DNA of 64,000 bases from Lachnospiraceae bacterium (GCA_016283575.1 JAEEND010000011.1:33863-97862); one strand, 5' to 3'; shown: positions 8,237 to 16,989, numbered from the stretch's first letter. Numbers and translations are program-made. Notes: generated by a model from the sequence alone, not told the origin.

Positions 8237-9628
8237 ATGGATTCTTTTACACAAAAGGTATCAAGCTTTATAAAGGCACATAATCTCATACAGGAAAATG
8301 ATACCATTGTCATGGGAGTTTCCGGGGGTCCGGATTCCGTGGCTCTTTTTTACGTATTATCAGAGTTGCGGGAATCTTTAAAGCTTAATCTTATCTGCGT
8401 TCATGTAAATCACGGCCTTAGAAAAGAAGCAGTTGAAGAAGCGGAATATGTATCAAAGCTATGCCATGACAATAATGTCACCTTCTATTTAAAGGAGTGC
8501 GACCTTACGAAACTATCAAAAGAATGGAAGCTTGGATGTGAGGAAGCCGGGCGGAGAGTTAGATACGAAGCCTTTAATGAAGCTCTTAAGCTTTCGGGAA
8601 AAGAAGGTAAGATCGCCATTGCGCATAATAAAAATGACAGGGCGGAGACCTTTTTATTTAATCTCTTCAGAGGTACTGGTCCCAAGGGACTTACATCCAT
8701 AAGGCCCATGAGGGACAATGTGATAAGACCGCTTATCTGTGTGACAAGAAGTGAGATCGAAGCTTATCTTAACAGGAATGATCATAAGTATTATATAGAT
8801 AAGACCAATAAAGAGAATGATTTTACCAGAAACCGCATAAGGAATATATTAATCCCGGAAGCTGAAAAAAGCGTGAATAACAGGGCCGGAGAGCATGTGG
8901 CTGATGCAAGTGTAACGCTTACGGAGCTTTTCGATTTTGCCGAAGAAGAAGTTAATGATATTTTTGACAGGCTTTCTAAAAAGAGCGGATCAAGAGTTTC
9001 TTTTGACATAGAAAGCTTTGGTAAGACTCATGATTATGTCAAAAAGAATCTTATATTGAAGTCGATTGAATATCTGGTGCCTCACTTTAAGGATATCACG
9101 AGGCTCCATGTGGAAGATGTGCTGGATGTTATGGAAAAGCCCGGAAACAAGACGGTTGATCTTCCTTATAATATTGTGGCGGGACGTTCTTACGGCGAGT
9201 TATTTCTTGAAAGAAGGGATAAAGAGACTGAAACTAAACTTCCCGAAATAGAGATTAAGGCAGGATTTAATGAAAGCGTTACAGGCCTTGGAAGGGTTTC
9301 CGTTAAAAGTTACGAAGCCCGGGTATTAAAGGATATCCCCGAAAAAGCGTATACTAAATATTTTGATTATGATAAAATAAAGGGTAATATTTTTTTACGG
9401 GGAATGAAAACGCAGGATTTTCTTGTGATCAACAAAGAGGGTAACAGAAAGAAGGTTTCAAAGTATCTTAAGGATGAAAAAGTGCCGGAGGATATGAGAA
9501 ATCAAACCTTTCTTTTTGCGGATGGCGACCATGTCATGTGGGTTGTTGGACACAGGATCAGCGAATATTACAAAATAGATGACAAAACCGAGACTGTACT
9601 TGAAATTGAAGTCTCAAAGGAGGAATAA
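8237..9628 (+). CDS. tilS: tRNA(Ile)-lysidine synthetase
   Basis: Modifies C34 of the CAU-anticodon isoleucine tRNA to lysidine using ATP and lysine. The 463-residue protein has the PP-loop motif GVSGGPDSVAL near residue 30, then HVNHGLRKEA, AIAHNKNDRAET and a C-terminal TilS domain (FLRGMKTQDFLVIN...). The length is in the usual range for the two-domain form. It lies between divIC and hpt as in Bacillus. Its stop codon abuts the hpt start directly, so the two are translationally coupled. Confidence 0.95.
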   Translation: MDSFTQKVSSFIKAHNLIQENDTIVMGVSGGPDSVALFYVLSELRESLKLNLICVHVNHGLRKEAVEEAEYVSKLCHDNNVTFYLKECDLTKLSKEWKLGCEEAGRRVRYEAFNEALKLSGKEGKIAIAHNKNDRAETFLFNLFRGTGPKGLTSIRPMRDNVIRPLICVTRSEIEAYLNRNDHKYYIDKTNKENDFTRNRIRNILIPEAEKSVNNRAGEHVADASVTLTELFDFAEEEVNDIFDRLSKKSGSRVSFDIESFGKTHDYVKKNLILKSIEYLVPHFKDITRLHVEDVLDVMEKPGNKTVDLPYNIVAGRSYGELFLERRDKETETKLPEIEIKAGFNESVTGLGRVSVKSYEARVLKDIPEKAYTKYFDYDKIKGNIFLRGMKTQDFLVINKEGNRKKVSKYLKDEKVPEDMRNQTFLFADGDHVMWVVGHRISEYYKIDDKTETVLEIEVSKEE

Positions 9629-10174
9629 ATGTCAACTAAAAAGCATAGCGTAAAAGTGCTTCTTTCAGAGGAAGAAGTAAACAAGAGAATTTCCGAAATG
9701 GGCGCGCAGATTACCAAGGATTATCAGGGTAAGACCGTTCATTTGGTATGTGTATTAAAGGGCGGAAGCTTCTTTATGTGCGAACTTGCAAAGAGGATCA
9801 ACCTTCCCGTATCCCTTGATTTCATGTCCGTATCAAGCTACGGGAGTGATACAAAATCAAGCGGTATCGTAAAGATCGTTAAGGATCTTGATGAGCCCCT
9901 GGCAGGTAAAGATGTACTTGTAGTGGAAGATATTGTAGATTCAGGAAGAACCTTAAGCTACTTACTTGAAATGCTTAAGGACAGAAAGCCTGCATCTTTA
10001 AAGCTTTGCACACTTTTAGACAAGCCTGAAAGACGTGTTACTGACGTAAAGGTAGATTACACCGGATTTAAGATTCCCGATGTATTTGCTGTAGGTTACG
10101 GCCTTGATTACGATCAGATATACAGAAACCTTCCCTATATCGGCGAAGTTGTTTTTGACGAAAATGAAGAATAA
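9629..10174 (+). CDS. hpt: Hypoxanthine phosphoribosyltransferase
   Basis: Purine salvage enzyme that converts hypoxanthine or guanine plus PRPP to IMP or GMP. The 181-residue protein carries the PRPP-binding motif [14 protein letters not shown] and the [11 protein letters not shown] loop. The start ATG follows the tilS stop with no gap, and AGGAGG lies inside the end of tilS. The tilS-hpt-ftsH order is conserved across Firmicutes. Confidence 0.96.
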   Translation: MSTKKHSVKVLLSEEEVNKRISEMGAQITKDYQGKTVHLVCVLKGGSFFMCELAKRINLPVSLDFMSVSSYGSDTKSSGIVKIVKDLDEPLAGKDVLVVEDIVDSGRTLSYLLEMLKDRKPASLKLCTLLDKPERRVTDVKVDYTGFKIPDVFAVGYGLDYDQIYRNLPYIGEVVFDENEE

Positions 10175-10185
10175 GAGGTAGAAAC

Positions 10186-12009
10186 GTGCCAAAGAGAACC
10201 AATCAAGCATACAGAATTTATTTGGTGATAATGATCTTACTCTTGTTAGCAACGATTCTTTTTTCTTTCTTTGAAAGCAAGAGAGAGTATTATACGGAGG
10301 ATCAGCTCTTTCATGATATTGAGAAGGGACTGATAGAAGAAGTCCTTATAACACCAAACAGCGAAAACCAGACAGGTGTGCTGGAAGTTACATTTAAATC
10401 AGGCCAGGAAAAAGATTTATATGTGGTGGACGTTGTGGCCATCGAAGAATCTTTAAAGGCTAAAGACATAAGCGTATTTGTAGGGGATATTCCCAGAGAG
10501 AACTGGTTTTTGGCTTATGTGCTTCCCGTGCTTGTAGTGCTTATAGTAGGCGTATTCCTGTACGTCATGATAATGTCCCAGAGCGCTGCGGGAGCAGGCG
10601 GCGGCCAGAGTGCCCGCATGATGAACTTCGGAAGATCACGTGCCCGCATGTATTCTTCTGAAGAAAATAAGATCAAATTGAGCGATGTAGCCGGCCTTGA
10701 TGAGGAAAAAGAACAGGTTGGCGAAATCATAGATTTCCTTAAGGATCCGAAAAAGTATATTAAAGTCGGAGCAAGAATTCCTAAGGGTATTTTACTTGAG
10801 GGACCTCCCGGAACAGGTAAGACACTTCTTGCCAAGGCAATTGCGGGAGAAGCCAATGTACCTTTCTTCAGCATTTCCGGTTCGGATTTCGTGGAAATGT
10901 TTGTAGGCGTAGGCGCATCAAGAGTAAGAGATTTATTCGCAGATGCCAAAAATAACAGACCCTGTATCGTATTTATCGATGAAATAGATGCAGTTGCAAG
11001 ACGCCGTGGTACCGGTATGGGCGGCGGCCATGATGAAAGAGAACAGACCCTTAACCAGCTCCTTGTTGAAATGGACGGTTTTGGTGAAAACACGGGAATC
11101 ATTGTTCTTGCAGCAACCAACAGAGTTGATATCCTGGATCCCGCAATCTTAAGACCCGGACGTTTCGATCGAAAGGTAGTGGTGGGCGTTCCCGACTATA
11201 AGGGCAGAGGTGAAATCCTTAAGGTACATGCCAAGGATAAGCCCCTTGCCGATGACGTGGATTTAGAGCGTATTTCAAGAACAACGGCAGGCTTTACAGG
11301 CGCAGATCTTGAAAACCTCTTAAATGAAGCAGCGATCAAGGCAGCAAGATCTGATCGTGAATACATAGTGCAGAGCGATATCGAAGAAAGCTTTGTAAAA
11401 GTCGGTATCGGTGTAGAAAAGCGCAGTCGCGTTATTTCAGATAAAGAAAAGAAGATTACGGCGTACCATGAAGCAGGTCATGCGATTTTGTTCCATGTGC
11501 TTCCCGATGTGGGACCTGTGCATTCCGTATCAATTATTCCTACGGGCCAGGGCGCCGCAGGTTATACCATGCCCCTTCCCGAGAAGGACGAAATGTTCTT
11601 AACGAAGGGCAAAATGCTTCAGGATATCATGGTTTCTCTGGGTGGCAGGATCGCTGAAGAGCTTGTATTTGATGATATTACAACAGGTGCTTCCAGTGAT
11701 ATCAAGAAGGCCACCAAGGTAGCAAGAAGAATGGTAACAAAATACGGATTCTCCAAGAATATCGGTGTTATCTGCTACGATGATGATGAAGACGAAGTAT
11801 TTATCGGCCGTGACCTTGCACATGCCAAGAATCATTCCGAAGAAGTATCCGGTGAAATCGACAGAGAAGTTAAATCCATCGTGGACGATTGCTATAAGAA
11901 GGCAACGGATATCATAAAAGAACACAGATCAGTATTAGATGCCTGTGCCGAGCTTTTACTTGAAAAAGAAAAGATCGACAGAGAAGAATTTGAAGCTTTA
12001 TTCGCGTAA
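10186..12009 (+). CDS. ftsH: ATP-dependent zinc metalloprotease FtsH
   Basis: Membrane-anchored AAA+ protease that degrades misfolded membrane proteins and unstable regulators. The 607-residue protein has two N-terminal transmembrane helices (about 9-27 and 107-128) flanking an extracytoplasmic domain. The AAA core has Walker [14 protein letters not shown], Walker [11 protein letters not shown] and the second region of homology. The metalloprotease motif is HEAGH (about residue 428). The start is GTG 10186, preceded by AGAGGTAG, and the next residues ([12 protein letters not shown]) lead straight into the first membrane helix. It is the last gene of this operon. Confidence 0.97.
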   Translation: MPKRTNQAYRIYLVIMILLLLATILFSFFESKREYYTEDQLFHDIEKGLIEEVLITPNSENQTGVLEVTFKSGQEKDLYVVDVVAIEESLKAKDISVFVGDIPRENWFLAYVLPVLVVLIVGVFLYVMIMSQSAAGAGGGQSARMMNFGRSRARMYSSEENKIKLSDVAGLDEEKEQVGEIIDFLKDPKKYIKVGARIPKGILLEGPPGTGKTLLAKAIAGEANVPFFSISGSDFVEMFVGVGASRVRDLFADAKNNRPCIVFIDEIDAVARRRGTGMGGGHDEREQTLNQLLVEMDGFGENTGIIVLAATNRVDILDPAILRPGRFDRKVVVGVPDYKGRGEILKVHAKDKPLADDVDLERISRTTAGFTGADLENLLNEAAIKAARSDREYIVQSDIEESFVKVGIGVEKRSRVISDKEKKITAYHEAGHAILFHVLPDVGPVHSVSIIPTGQGAAGYTMPLPEKDEMFLTKGKMLQDIMVSLGGRIAEELVFDDITTGASSDIKKATKVARRMVTKYGFSKNIGVICYDDDEDEVFIGRDLAHAKNHSEEVSGEIDREVKSIVDDCYKKATDIIKEHRSVLDACAELLLEKEKIDREEFEALFA

Positions 12010-12079
12010 GCTACAGTTACGTATGTGCAATTTTCACAAAAACAATACACCGCTTTTGTAAAATTTGTGAAACTGTAGC
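12010..12079. repeat. Nested imperfect inverted repeat after ftsH
   Basis: Outer arms GCTACAGTT (12010-12018) and AACTGTAGC (12071-12079) are perfect complements. Inside, CAATTTTCACAAAA (12028-12041) pairs with TTTTGTAAAATTTG (12054-12067) with two mismatches. Together they can fold into a long imperfect hairpin immediately after the ftsH stop. No T tract follows, so it is not a normal terminator. It could be a decayed mobile element or a structured 3' UTR. Confidence 0.55.
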
Positions 12080-12080
12080 A

Positions 12081-12109
12081 TTGTTGATTAGGGGGTCCTC
12101 TGCTAATAT
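12081..12109 (+). promoter_or_regulatory. Predicted promoter inside the ftsH-GH13 gap
   Basis: TTGTTG (12081-12086), a 17-base spacer, then TAATAT (12104-12109) preceded by an extended -10 TG at 12101-12102. No open reading frame follows directly; the next thing downstream is a structured segment ending in a terminator. Confidence 0.5.
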
Positions 12110-12115
12110 ACTACT

Positions 12116-12213
12116 TGTAACCCCCCAATACATTATATAGTTTTTTGCTATACCCCATAAGAAGAAATACCTTCTCTAAGACAGACAGTAGTTGCTACTG
12201 TCTGTTTTACTTT
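12116..12213 (+). ncRNA. Candidate small RNA of about 95-100 nt
   Basis: If the promoter at 12081-12109 is used, the transcript would run from about 12116 to the terminator at 12181-12213. It contains two C-rich single-stranded-looking motifs (ACCCCCCAA and ATACCCCAT), a small TATAG/CTATA hairpin and a small AGAAG/CTTCT hairpin, then the terminator stem. No credible ORF lies inside. C-rich unpaired motifs are a common way for Firmicutes sRNAs to pair with Shine-Dalgarno sequences. This is a prediction from promoter, structure and terminator only. The alternative is an untranslated tail of ftsH. Confidence 0.4.
12181..12213 (+). terminator. Strong intrinsic terminator upstream of GH13 gene
   Basis: ACAGACAGTAG-TTG-CTACTGTCTGT is a perfect 11-bp stem with a three-base loop, followed by TTTACTTTT. 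It ends ftsH read-through and/or the candidate small RNA. Confidence 0.85.
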
Positions 12214-12311
12214 TACCGGGAATATCGGTGTACTAATACAGCTGTTAATGATAGAATGATATAAAAGAAATAGTTATTTTTTAATGTGTAAAAGAGAAGA
12301 GATGATTTTTT

Positions 12312-14420
12312 ATGATTTTCGGATCTAATGACAGATTTTACAATGAAACTCTCTATATAAATGCAATGCGTCCTCTTTTCATAAAGAAAGCATTGTTTTC
12401 TGATACCACATCCAACTATGTATCCCCTGCGGAACCCGAGCCGGACTCAGATGTAAAGATTCGTTTCCGTACTGCGAAGAACAACGTGGATGCGGTTTCT
12501 GTTGTAACGGAAGATGGCATTGTGCCCATGGAAAAAGAATCATCTTCGGATTTCTATGACTTCTATGCCACAACCGTTCACGTAGGAACAAGACCCATAA
12601 AATATTATTTTAAGATTGAATCGGGCAATTTCAGCTCATATTATGATGTGAGCGGTCCGGCAAAATATATCAATCCCGAATTCGAATTTGAGATTATCCC
12701 CGGTTTCCATACTCCCGAATGGGCAAAGGGCGCCGTTATGTACCAGATTTTTGTGGAACGCTTCTGTAACGGTGATCCGACCAACGATGTGGAAACAGGC
12801 GAGTACTTCTACGTGGGCGGAGAGTCTGAAAAAATCGAAGACTGGTACGCATATCCCAAGGCCAATGATATTCATGAGTTCTACGGCGGTGACCTGCAGG
12901 GCGTTATGGATAAACTCGATTATCTTAAGGATCTGGGTATCGATGCGATATACTTTAATCCCCTGTTTGTAAGCCCTTCCAACCATAAATATGACAGCCA
13001 GGATTATGAACATATTGATCCTCACTTCGGTAAAATAGTGAAGGATGGCGGAAACATCCTTAATGTGGGTGATTCCAACAATACTCACGCTACCAAATAC
13101 CAGATTAGAGTGTGCGATGCCGAGAATCTGGAAGCTTCCGACAGGCTTTTTGCAGAGCTTGTGGAAAAAGCGCATTCCATGGGAATAAGGGTTATTTTGG
13201 ACGGTGTATTCAATCACTGCGGTTCATTTAACAAGTGGCTTGACAGAGAGCGTATCTACGAAGGAAGAGATGATTTCAAGAAGGGTGCCTATGTTGCGGC
13301 AGACAGCCCCTACAGACATTATTTCGACTTTAAAAATAAGCAGGCCTGGCCCTATAACGGAAGTTATGACGGATGGTGGGGATATGATACCCTTCCCAAG
13401 CTTAACTACGAGGGTTCACCGGAGCTTTTTGAAAACATACTGAATATAGCCAAAAAATGGATGTCGCCTCCCTTTAACTGTGACGGCTGGCGTCTTGATG
13501 TTGCTGCTGATATAGGACATTCTGCGGAATTTAATCATTATTTCTTTAAGCGATTCAGAGAAGCCGTTAAGGAAGCAAATCCCAATGCTCTTATCTTAGC
13601 AGAGCATTACGGAGATCCCAAGGCATGGCTTAACGGAAAAGAATGGGATTCCGTCATGAACTATGACGGTTTCATGGAGCCTGTAAGCTGGTTTTTAACA
13701 GGTATGCAGAAGCACAGTGATGACTTTAACCAGGGCATGTGGGGTAACTCCGATGCTTTCTTTGGCGCAATGCTTTATGCGGGAAACAGGTTTACCAATT
13801 CTTCTTTGGAAGTGAGCATGAATCAGTTATCCAACCACGACCACTCACGATTCTTAACAAGAACCAACCAGGTTGTGGGAAGATCCAATACCATGGGTTC
13901 ACAGGCCGCGGATGCAGGCGTACTAAAGAGTGTAATGCGTCTCGGTGTCATGATGCAGATGACCTGGACCGGTGCGCCTACTCTATATTACGGTGATGAA
14001 GCGGGTCTTGCAGGATTTACGGATCCCGACAACAGAAGAACCTATCCCTGGGGACGTGAGGACTGGGATTTGATCAACTTCCACAAGGCTATGATCGCCA
14101 TTCATAAGGATTTTTATGAATTTAAAAAGGGTTCCATAAAGAAGCTTAATGCGGAATATGCTCTTTTATCCTATGCAAGATTTACAGATGACGACTGTTC
14201 TGTCATAATAATAAATCGTGATAATCATGAAAGACAGGTCAACATTCCGATTTGGCAGGTAATAAAGGACGATTGTAAGAATCTTAAATTTAAGGTGCTT
14301 ATAGAATCCACCGATTCAGGCTTTACCACCGAGGAAAAGTATTTTACAGCAGGCGAATCCCATCTTGATGTGACAATGCCTCCCATATCGGGAATGGTTC
14401 TAAAAAAGGTTAAGGAATAA
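12312..14420 (+). CDS. Glycoside hydrolase family 13 enzyme (cyclomaltodextrinase/neopullulanase-like)
   Basis: Alpha-glucan-active enzyme of 702 residues, predicted cytoplasmic because no signal peptide is present. Residues 1 to about 130 form an N-terminal beta-sandwich of the kind found in neopullulanases and cyclomaltodextrinases. The (beta/alpha)8 barrel then starts at AVMYQIFVERFCNGD. The four GH13 regions are visible: DGVFNHCG, GWRLDVAADI (nucleophile Asp), LILAEHYGD (acid/base Glu) and LSNHDHSRF (third Asp). A C-terminal beta domain follows. Exact specificity cannot be read from the sequence. It is followed 2 bases later by an ABC-F gene. Confidence 0.88.
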   Translation: MIFGSNDRFYNETLYINAMRPLFIKKALFSDTTSNYVSPAEPEPDSDVKIRFRTAKNNVDAVSVVTEDGIVPMEKESSSDFYDFYATTVHVGTRPIKYYFKIESGNFSSYYDVSGPAKYINPEFEFEIIPGFHTPEWAKGAVMYQIFVERFCNGDPTNDVETGEYFYVGGESEKIEDWYAYPKANDIHEFYGGDLQGVMDKLDYLKDLGIDAIYFNPLFVSPSNHKYDSQDYEHIDPHFGKIVKDGGNILNVGDSNNTHATKYQIRVCDAENLEASDRLFAELVEKAHSMGIRVILDGVFNHCGSFNKWLDRERIYEGRDDFKKGAYVAADSPYRHYFDFKNKQAWPYNGSYDGWWGYDTLPKLNYEGSPELFENILNIAKKWMSPPFNCDGWRLDVAADIGHSAEFNHYFFKRFREAVKEANPNALILAEHYGDPKAWLNGKEWDSVMNYDGFMEPVSWFLTGMQKHSDDFNQGMWGNSDAFFGAMLYAGNRFTNSSLEVSMNQLSNHDHSRFLTRTNQVVGRSNTMGSQAADAGVLKSVMRLGVMMQMTWTGAPTLYYGDEAGLAGFTDPDNRRTYPWGREDWDLINFHKAMIAIHKDFYEFKKGSIKKLNAEYALLSYARFTDDDCSVIIINRDNHERQVNIPIWQVIKDDCKNLKFKVLIESTDSGFTTEEKYFTAGESHLDVTMPPISGMVLKKVKE

Positions 14421-14422
14421 AA

Positions 14423-16336
14423 ATGATTTACCAGATACATAACGGCGCCGCCATGTACGGCGCCGAAACAATATTACGGGATATTAATTTTGAAATTAAA
14501 AACGATAAAGAAAAAATAGCCATTGTGGGAAGAAACGGATGCGGTAAGACCACTCTTCTTAAGCTTATAGCAGGAGAGATAGATCTTGTTAAAAGAGATT
14601 CCGATGAGGATATCTATATCGCTAAAACCGGAAATCCCGAAATTGGCTATTTAAAGCAGATGACCTTTGAGGACGACAGCATTACTTTAGAAGATGAAGT
14701 CAAGAAGGTATTTGCCCCCATCAAGAGAATGCAGCAGGAACTTGATGAAATGGTGGCCCGCTTAGAGACTGAATCCACACCGGAGCTTGTGAAGAAATAT
14801 ACCACCCTCCAGGAGCATTTTAATCTTATAGGCGGCTATTATTATGAAAAAGAATATGAAGTGGTCATAAAAAAGTTCGGTTTCACTGAGACTGATAAGA
14901 AAAAGCCCATAAGAGAGTTTTCGGGAGGTCAGCGCACAAAGATTGCCTTTGTGAAGCTGTTACTTGAAAAGCCGGATATCCTTCTTTTGGACGAACCTAC
15001 CAACCACCTGGATATTGAAACGGTTGAGTGGCTTGAAGGATATTTAAAGGATTATCCCAGAGCTGTCGTGATCGTGTCCCATGACCGTATGTTTATCGAT
15101 AACATCTGCGATGTGGTCTATGAAATCGAATACGGAAAGATCAAGCGTTATTCGGGTAATTACACAAAGTTCATGGACTTAAAGCGCGAAGCCTACAGAA
15201 AGCAGTTAAAGGATTATACGGCTCAGCAGGCTGAGATAAAGCGTCTTGAAACCATCGTGGAAAAATATAAGAACACTCCCAGCAAGGTTGCCATGACACG
15301 TTCCAAACTAAAGGCCATCGAGCACATGGAAAAGATTGACTGTCCCGACAGGTACGATACCAAGAGCTTTAAAGCTTCTTTTGTTCCGAGACGGGAAACC
15401 GGCAAGGATGCATTATTTATCAAAGACCTGTCCGTGGGCTATGATAAAGAGATCGCGGTACTTAAGAATCTTGACATGAAGCGCGGTGAAAAGATCGGTA
15501 TCATAGGCGGAAACGGCGCAGGGAAGTCTACGTTCTTAAAGACAATAGTGGGAGCGATAAAGCCCCTTTCCGGTGAATTCAGATACGGCGTAAATACTGA
15601 CATAGGTTATTTCGACCAGCAGATGGCGCAGTACTCATCCGATAAGCGTCTAATTGATGATTACTGGGATGTGTTCCCTACCCTCACCGAAACGGAAGTA
15701 AGAAACGACCTTGGTGCCTTTTTATTTTCGGGTGATGATGTGTTTAAGCAGGTAAACATGCTGTCCGGTGGTGAAAAGGTGCGCCTGGCTCTTTGTAAGA
15801 TGTTTAAAACGGGACCTAACTTTTTAATCCTGGACGAGCCCACAAACCACATGGATATTGTGGGAAAAGAAACTCTTGAAAGCATGCTGAAGGACTTTGA
15901 AGGCTCTGTCATTTTTGTATCCCACGACAGATATTTTGTGAAGCGGGTTTCTGAAAAGGTAATTGACTTCGGAAAAGATGAAGTTAAGGTATATCAATTC
16001 GGATATGACGAGTATGAGGAAGCAAGAAAGAAAGCCTTAGAGACGGATTCATTTAAGACTACCAAGACTGCAGAGGAAGCGCCCAAAAAGCCACAGCCCG
16101 TTAACATCGGCAAGGAAAAGTCTAAGCTTAATAAGAAGATCGAAAAGATTGAAGCCGAGATTGCAGAGCTGGAAGCGAAGATTGAAGCAGAGAAGAAGGA
16201 ACTTAACGATCCCAAGTGGGCGTCAAGCTATTCTCATCTTACCGAGATCCAGGGAAATATCGATAAACTGGAAGAAGAACTTTTGGTTAAAATGGAAGAA
16301 TGGGGCGAGTTTGATAAGAAGCTTTCTGAGTTATAA
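14423..16336 (+). CDS. ABC-F family ATPase (ribosome-associated type)
   Basis: A 637-residue soluble protein with two ABC ATPase domains and no membrane segments. Domain 1: Walker A GRNGCGKTT, signature FSGGQRTK, Walker B ILLLDEPTNHLD. Domain 2: GGNGAGKST, LSGGEKVR, LILDEPTNHMD. A charged linker between them (about residues 240-310, KLKAIEHMEKIDC) is the P-site tRNA interaction motif region of ABC-F proteins. The C-terminus is a long Lys/Glu-rich coiled coil. ABC-F proteins act on the ribosome as translation factors or antibiotic-resistance factors. No resistance signature can be read, so I leave it at family level. Confidence 0.92.
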   Translation: MIYQIHNGAAMYGAETILRDINFEIKNDKEKIAIVGRNGCGKTTLLKLIAGEIDLVKRDSDEDIYIAKTGNPEIGYLKQMTFEDDSITLEDEVKKVFAPIKRMQQELDEMVARLETESTPELVKKYTTLQEHFNLIGGYYYEKEYEVVIKKFGFTETDKKKPIREFSGGQRTKIAFVKLLLEKPDILLLDEPTNHLDIETVEWLEGYLKDYPRAVVIVSHDRMFIDNICDVVYEIEYGKIKRYSGNYTKFMDLKREAYRKQLKDYTAQQAEIKRLETIVEKYKNTPSKVAMTRSKLKAIEHMEKIDCPDRYDTKSFKASFVPRRETGKDALFIKDLSVGYDKEIAVLKNLDMKRGEKIGIIGGNGAGKSTFLKTIVGAIKPLSGEFRYGVNTDIGYFDQQMAQYSSDKRLIDDYWDVFPTLTETEVRNDLGAFLFSGDDVFKQVNMLSGGEKVRLALCKMFKTGPNFLILDEPTNHMDIVGKETLESMLKDFEGSVIFVSHDRYFVKRVSEKVIDFGKDEVKVYQFGYDEYEEARKKALETDSFKTTKTAEEAPKKPQPVNIGKEKSKLNKKIEKIEAEIAELEAKIEAEKKELNDPKWASSYSHLTEIQGNIDKLEEELLVKMEEWGEFDKKLSEL

Positions 16337-16341
16337 ACTTG

Positions 16342-16370
16342 TTGACAAGAAAAAGAAAATAATGTAACAT
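16342..16370 (+). promoter_or_regulatory. Promoter of tRNA-Gly
   Basis: TTGACA (16342-16347), 17-base spacer, TAACAT (16365-16370), immediately after the ABC-F stop and about 42 bases before the tRNA. Between them GGGTGGA-GCGAAA-TCCACCC (about 16379-16398) can form a 7-bp hairpin in the tRNA 5' leader. Confidence 0.75.
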
Positions 16371-16412
16371 TTGACCTTGGGTGGAGCGAAATCCACCCGG
16401 GCAAATGAATAT

Positions 16413-16483
16413 GCAGGTGTAGTTCAATGGTAGAACACCAGCCTTCCAAGCTGGATACGTGGGTTCGATTCCCATCACCTGCT
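16413..16483 (+). tRNA. tRNA-Gly (anticodon TCC)
   Basis: Complete cloverleaf: acceptor GCAGGTG/CACCTGC with discriminator T, D arm GTTCAATGGTAGAAC, anticodon stem CCAGC/GCTGG with loop CTTCCAA (anticodon TCC), T arm GTGGGTTCGATTCCCAT. CCA is not encoded (TCGA follows), so Cca is needed. The minus-strand translation MGIEPTYPAWKAGVLPLNYT seen in the ORF track is this tRNA read backwards, not a protein. Confidence 0.97.
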
Positions 16484-16520
16484 CGACAAAAGACCTCAGG
16501 ATTGTTCCTGAGGTCTTTTT
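16484..16520 (+). terminator. Terminator of tRNA-Gly, within a larger palindrome
   Basis: AAAAGACCTCAGGA-TTGT-TCCTGAGGTCTTTTT is a long stem with its own T tract. The complementarity extends outward into the tRNA itself: CACCTGCTCGAC on the left pairs with GTCGAGCAGGTG on the right, so the full palindrome covers about 16476-16531 and includes the 3' acceptor strand of the tRNA. Confidence 0.85.
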
Positions 16521-16745
16521 GTCGAGCAGGTGAGACCTAGAACCCTTGGTACCCAAGGGTTCGGTCTCCGCTTCGCTCCGGTCGGCGCAAAACCGAGGTC
16601 CACCGGACCTCGCCTCTCGTCTCCGACTCGGTCGGTTCGTAGCTCGCGCTCCACTGGAGCGCACTCACCCCCATCACCTGCAAAAAGAGGCGAGACCTCG
16701 AATCCAGTGGATTCGGTCTCGCCTCCGGCTCGGTCGGTTCGTAGT
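16521..16745. repeat. GC-rich palindromic repeat cluster downstream of tRNA-Gly
   Basis: Four hairpins are packed into about 220 bases: A, GAGACC..AACCCTTGG/CCAAGGGTT..GGTCTC (16532-16568); B, CGAGGTCC-ACC-GGACCTCG (16594-16612); C, GCGCTCC-ACT-GGAGCGC (16646-16662); D, GAGGCGAGACC..GAATCC-AGT-GGATTC..GGTCTCGCCTC (16687-16725). A 22-base unit CTCCG(A/G)CTCGGTCGGTTCGTAG occurs at 16621-16642 and 16723-16744 with one difference; a diverged third relative is TCCGCTTCGCTCCGGTCGG at about 16567-16585. The 12-base tRNA end CCCATCACCTGC (16471-16482) recurs exactly at 16670-16681. Composition is clearly more GC-rich than the neighbours. No transposase is nearby. The ORFs the track lists here are translations of the repeats. 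Confidence 0.8.
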
Positions 16746-16791
16746 ACATGCGCCCCATGGATATGAGTCCTTAATCACGTCCTCATGTTCA

Positions 16792-16989
16792 TTATGCGGG
16801 ACGGTAATTTTTTTTATAAATCAGATAGCATTTAAGGTCTTTGCCTGCATTCACGGCTTTCATAAGTGTAAGGTAAAAATGCTCTTCGGAGAGACATATA
16901 TAATCATCGGGTGTGGGAACGTAGCCGAACATTTCGTTATATCGTTGTATCCACAATGCGTATTTTCTGATTAAATCTGTCTGTACCAT
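16792..16989 (-). CDS. Small hypothetical protein (65 aa)
   Basis: I do not recognise this protein. I start it at the internal Met (MVQTDLIRKYALWIQ) because GAAAGGATT precedes that ATG at a suitable distance. The ORF-track start 21 codons earlier lacks such a signal. The product is rich in aromatic residues (Y, W, F) and basic residues, with the segment RYNEMFGYVPTPDDYICLSEEHFYLTLMKAV, and has no signal peptide or membrane segment. It looks like a compact cytoplasmic domain. It lies alone between the palindrome cluster and other small minus-strand genes. Confidence 0.55.
   Translation of the reverse strand: MVQTDLIRKYALWIQRYNEMFGYVPTPDDYICLSEEHFYLTLMKAVNAGKDLKCYLIYKKNYRPA

Noticed and set aside
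12010-12213. 6S RNA or a T-box/riboswitch in the ftsH-GH13 gap
   Set aside because: There is no single long hairpin pairing the two ends as in 6S RNA, and no T-box or known riboswitch motif. I keep only the weaker small-RNA hypothesis.
16287-16664. Minus-strand ORF of 125 aa containing MGIEPTYPAWKAGVLPLNYT
   Set aside because: This is the antisense translation of tRNA-Gly and the palindromic repeats, a known annotation artefact.
16530-16974. Plus- and minus-strand ORFs over the GC-rich repeats (78, 142 and 73 aa)
   Set aside because: They are open only because of the repeat composition; the same EPTE.E.R-like pattern arises from each repeat unit, there is no RBS and no conserved domain.
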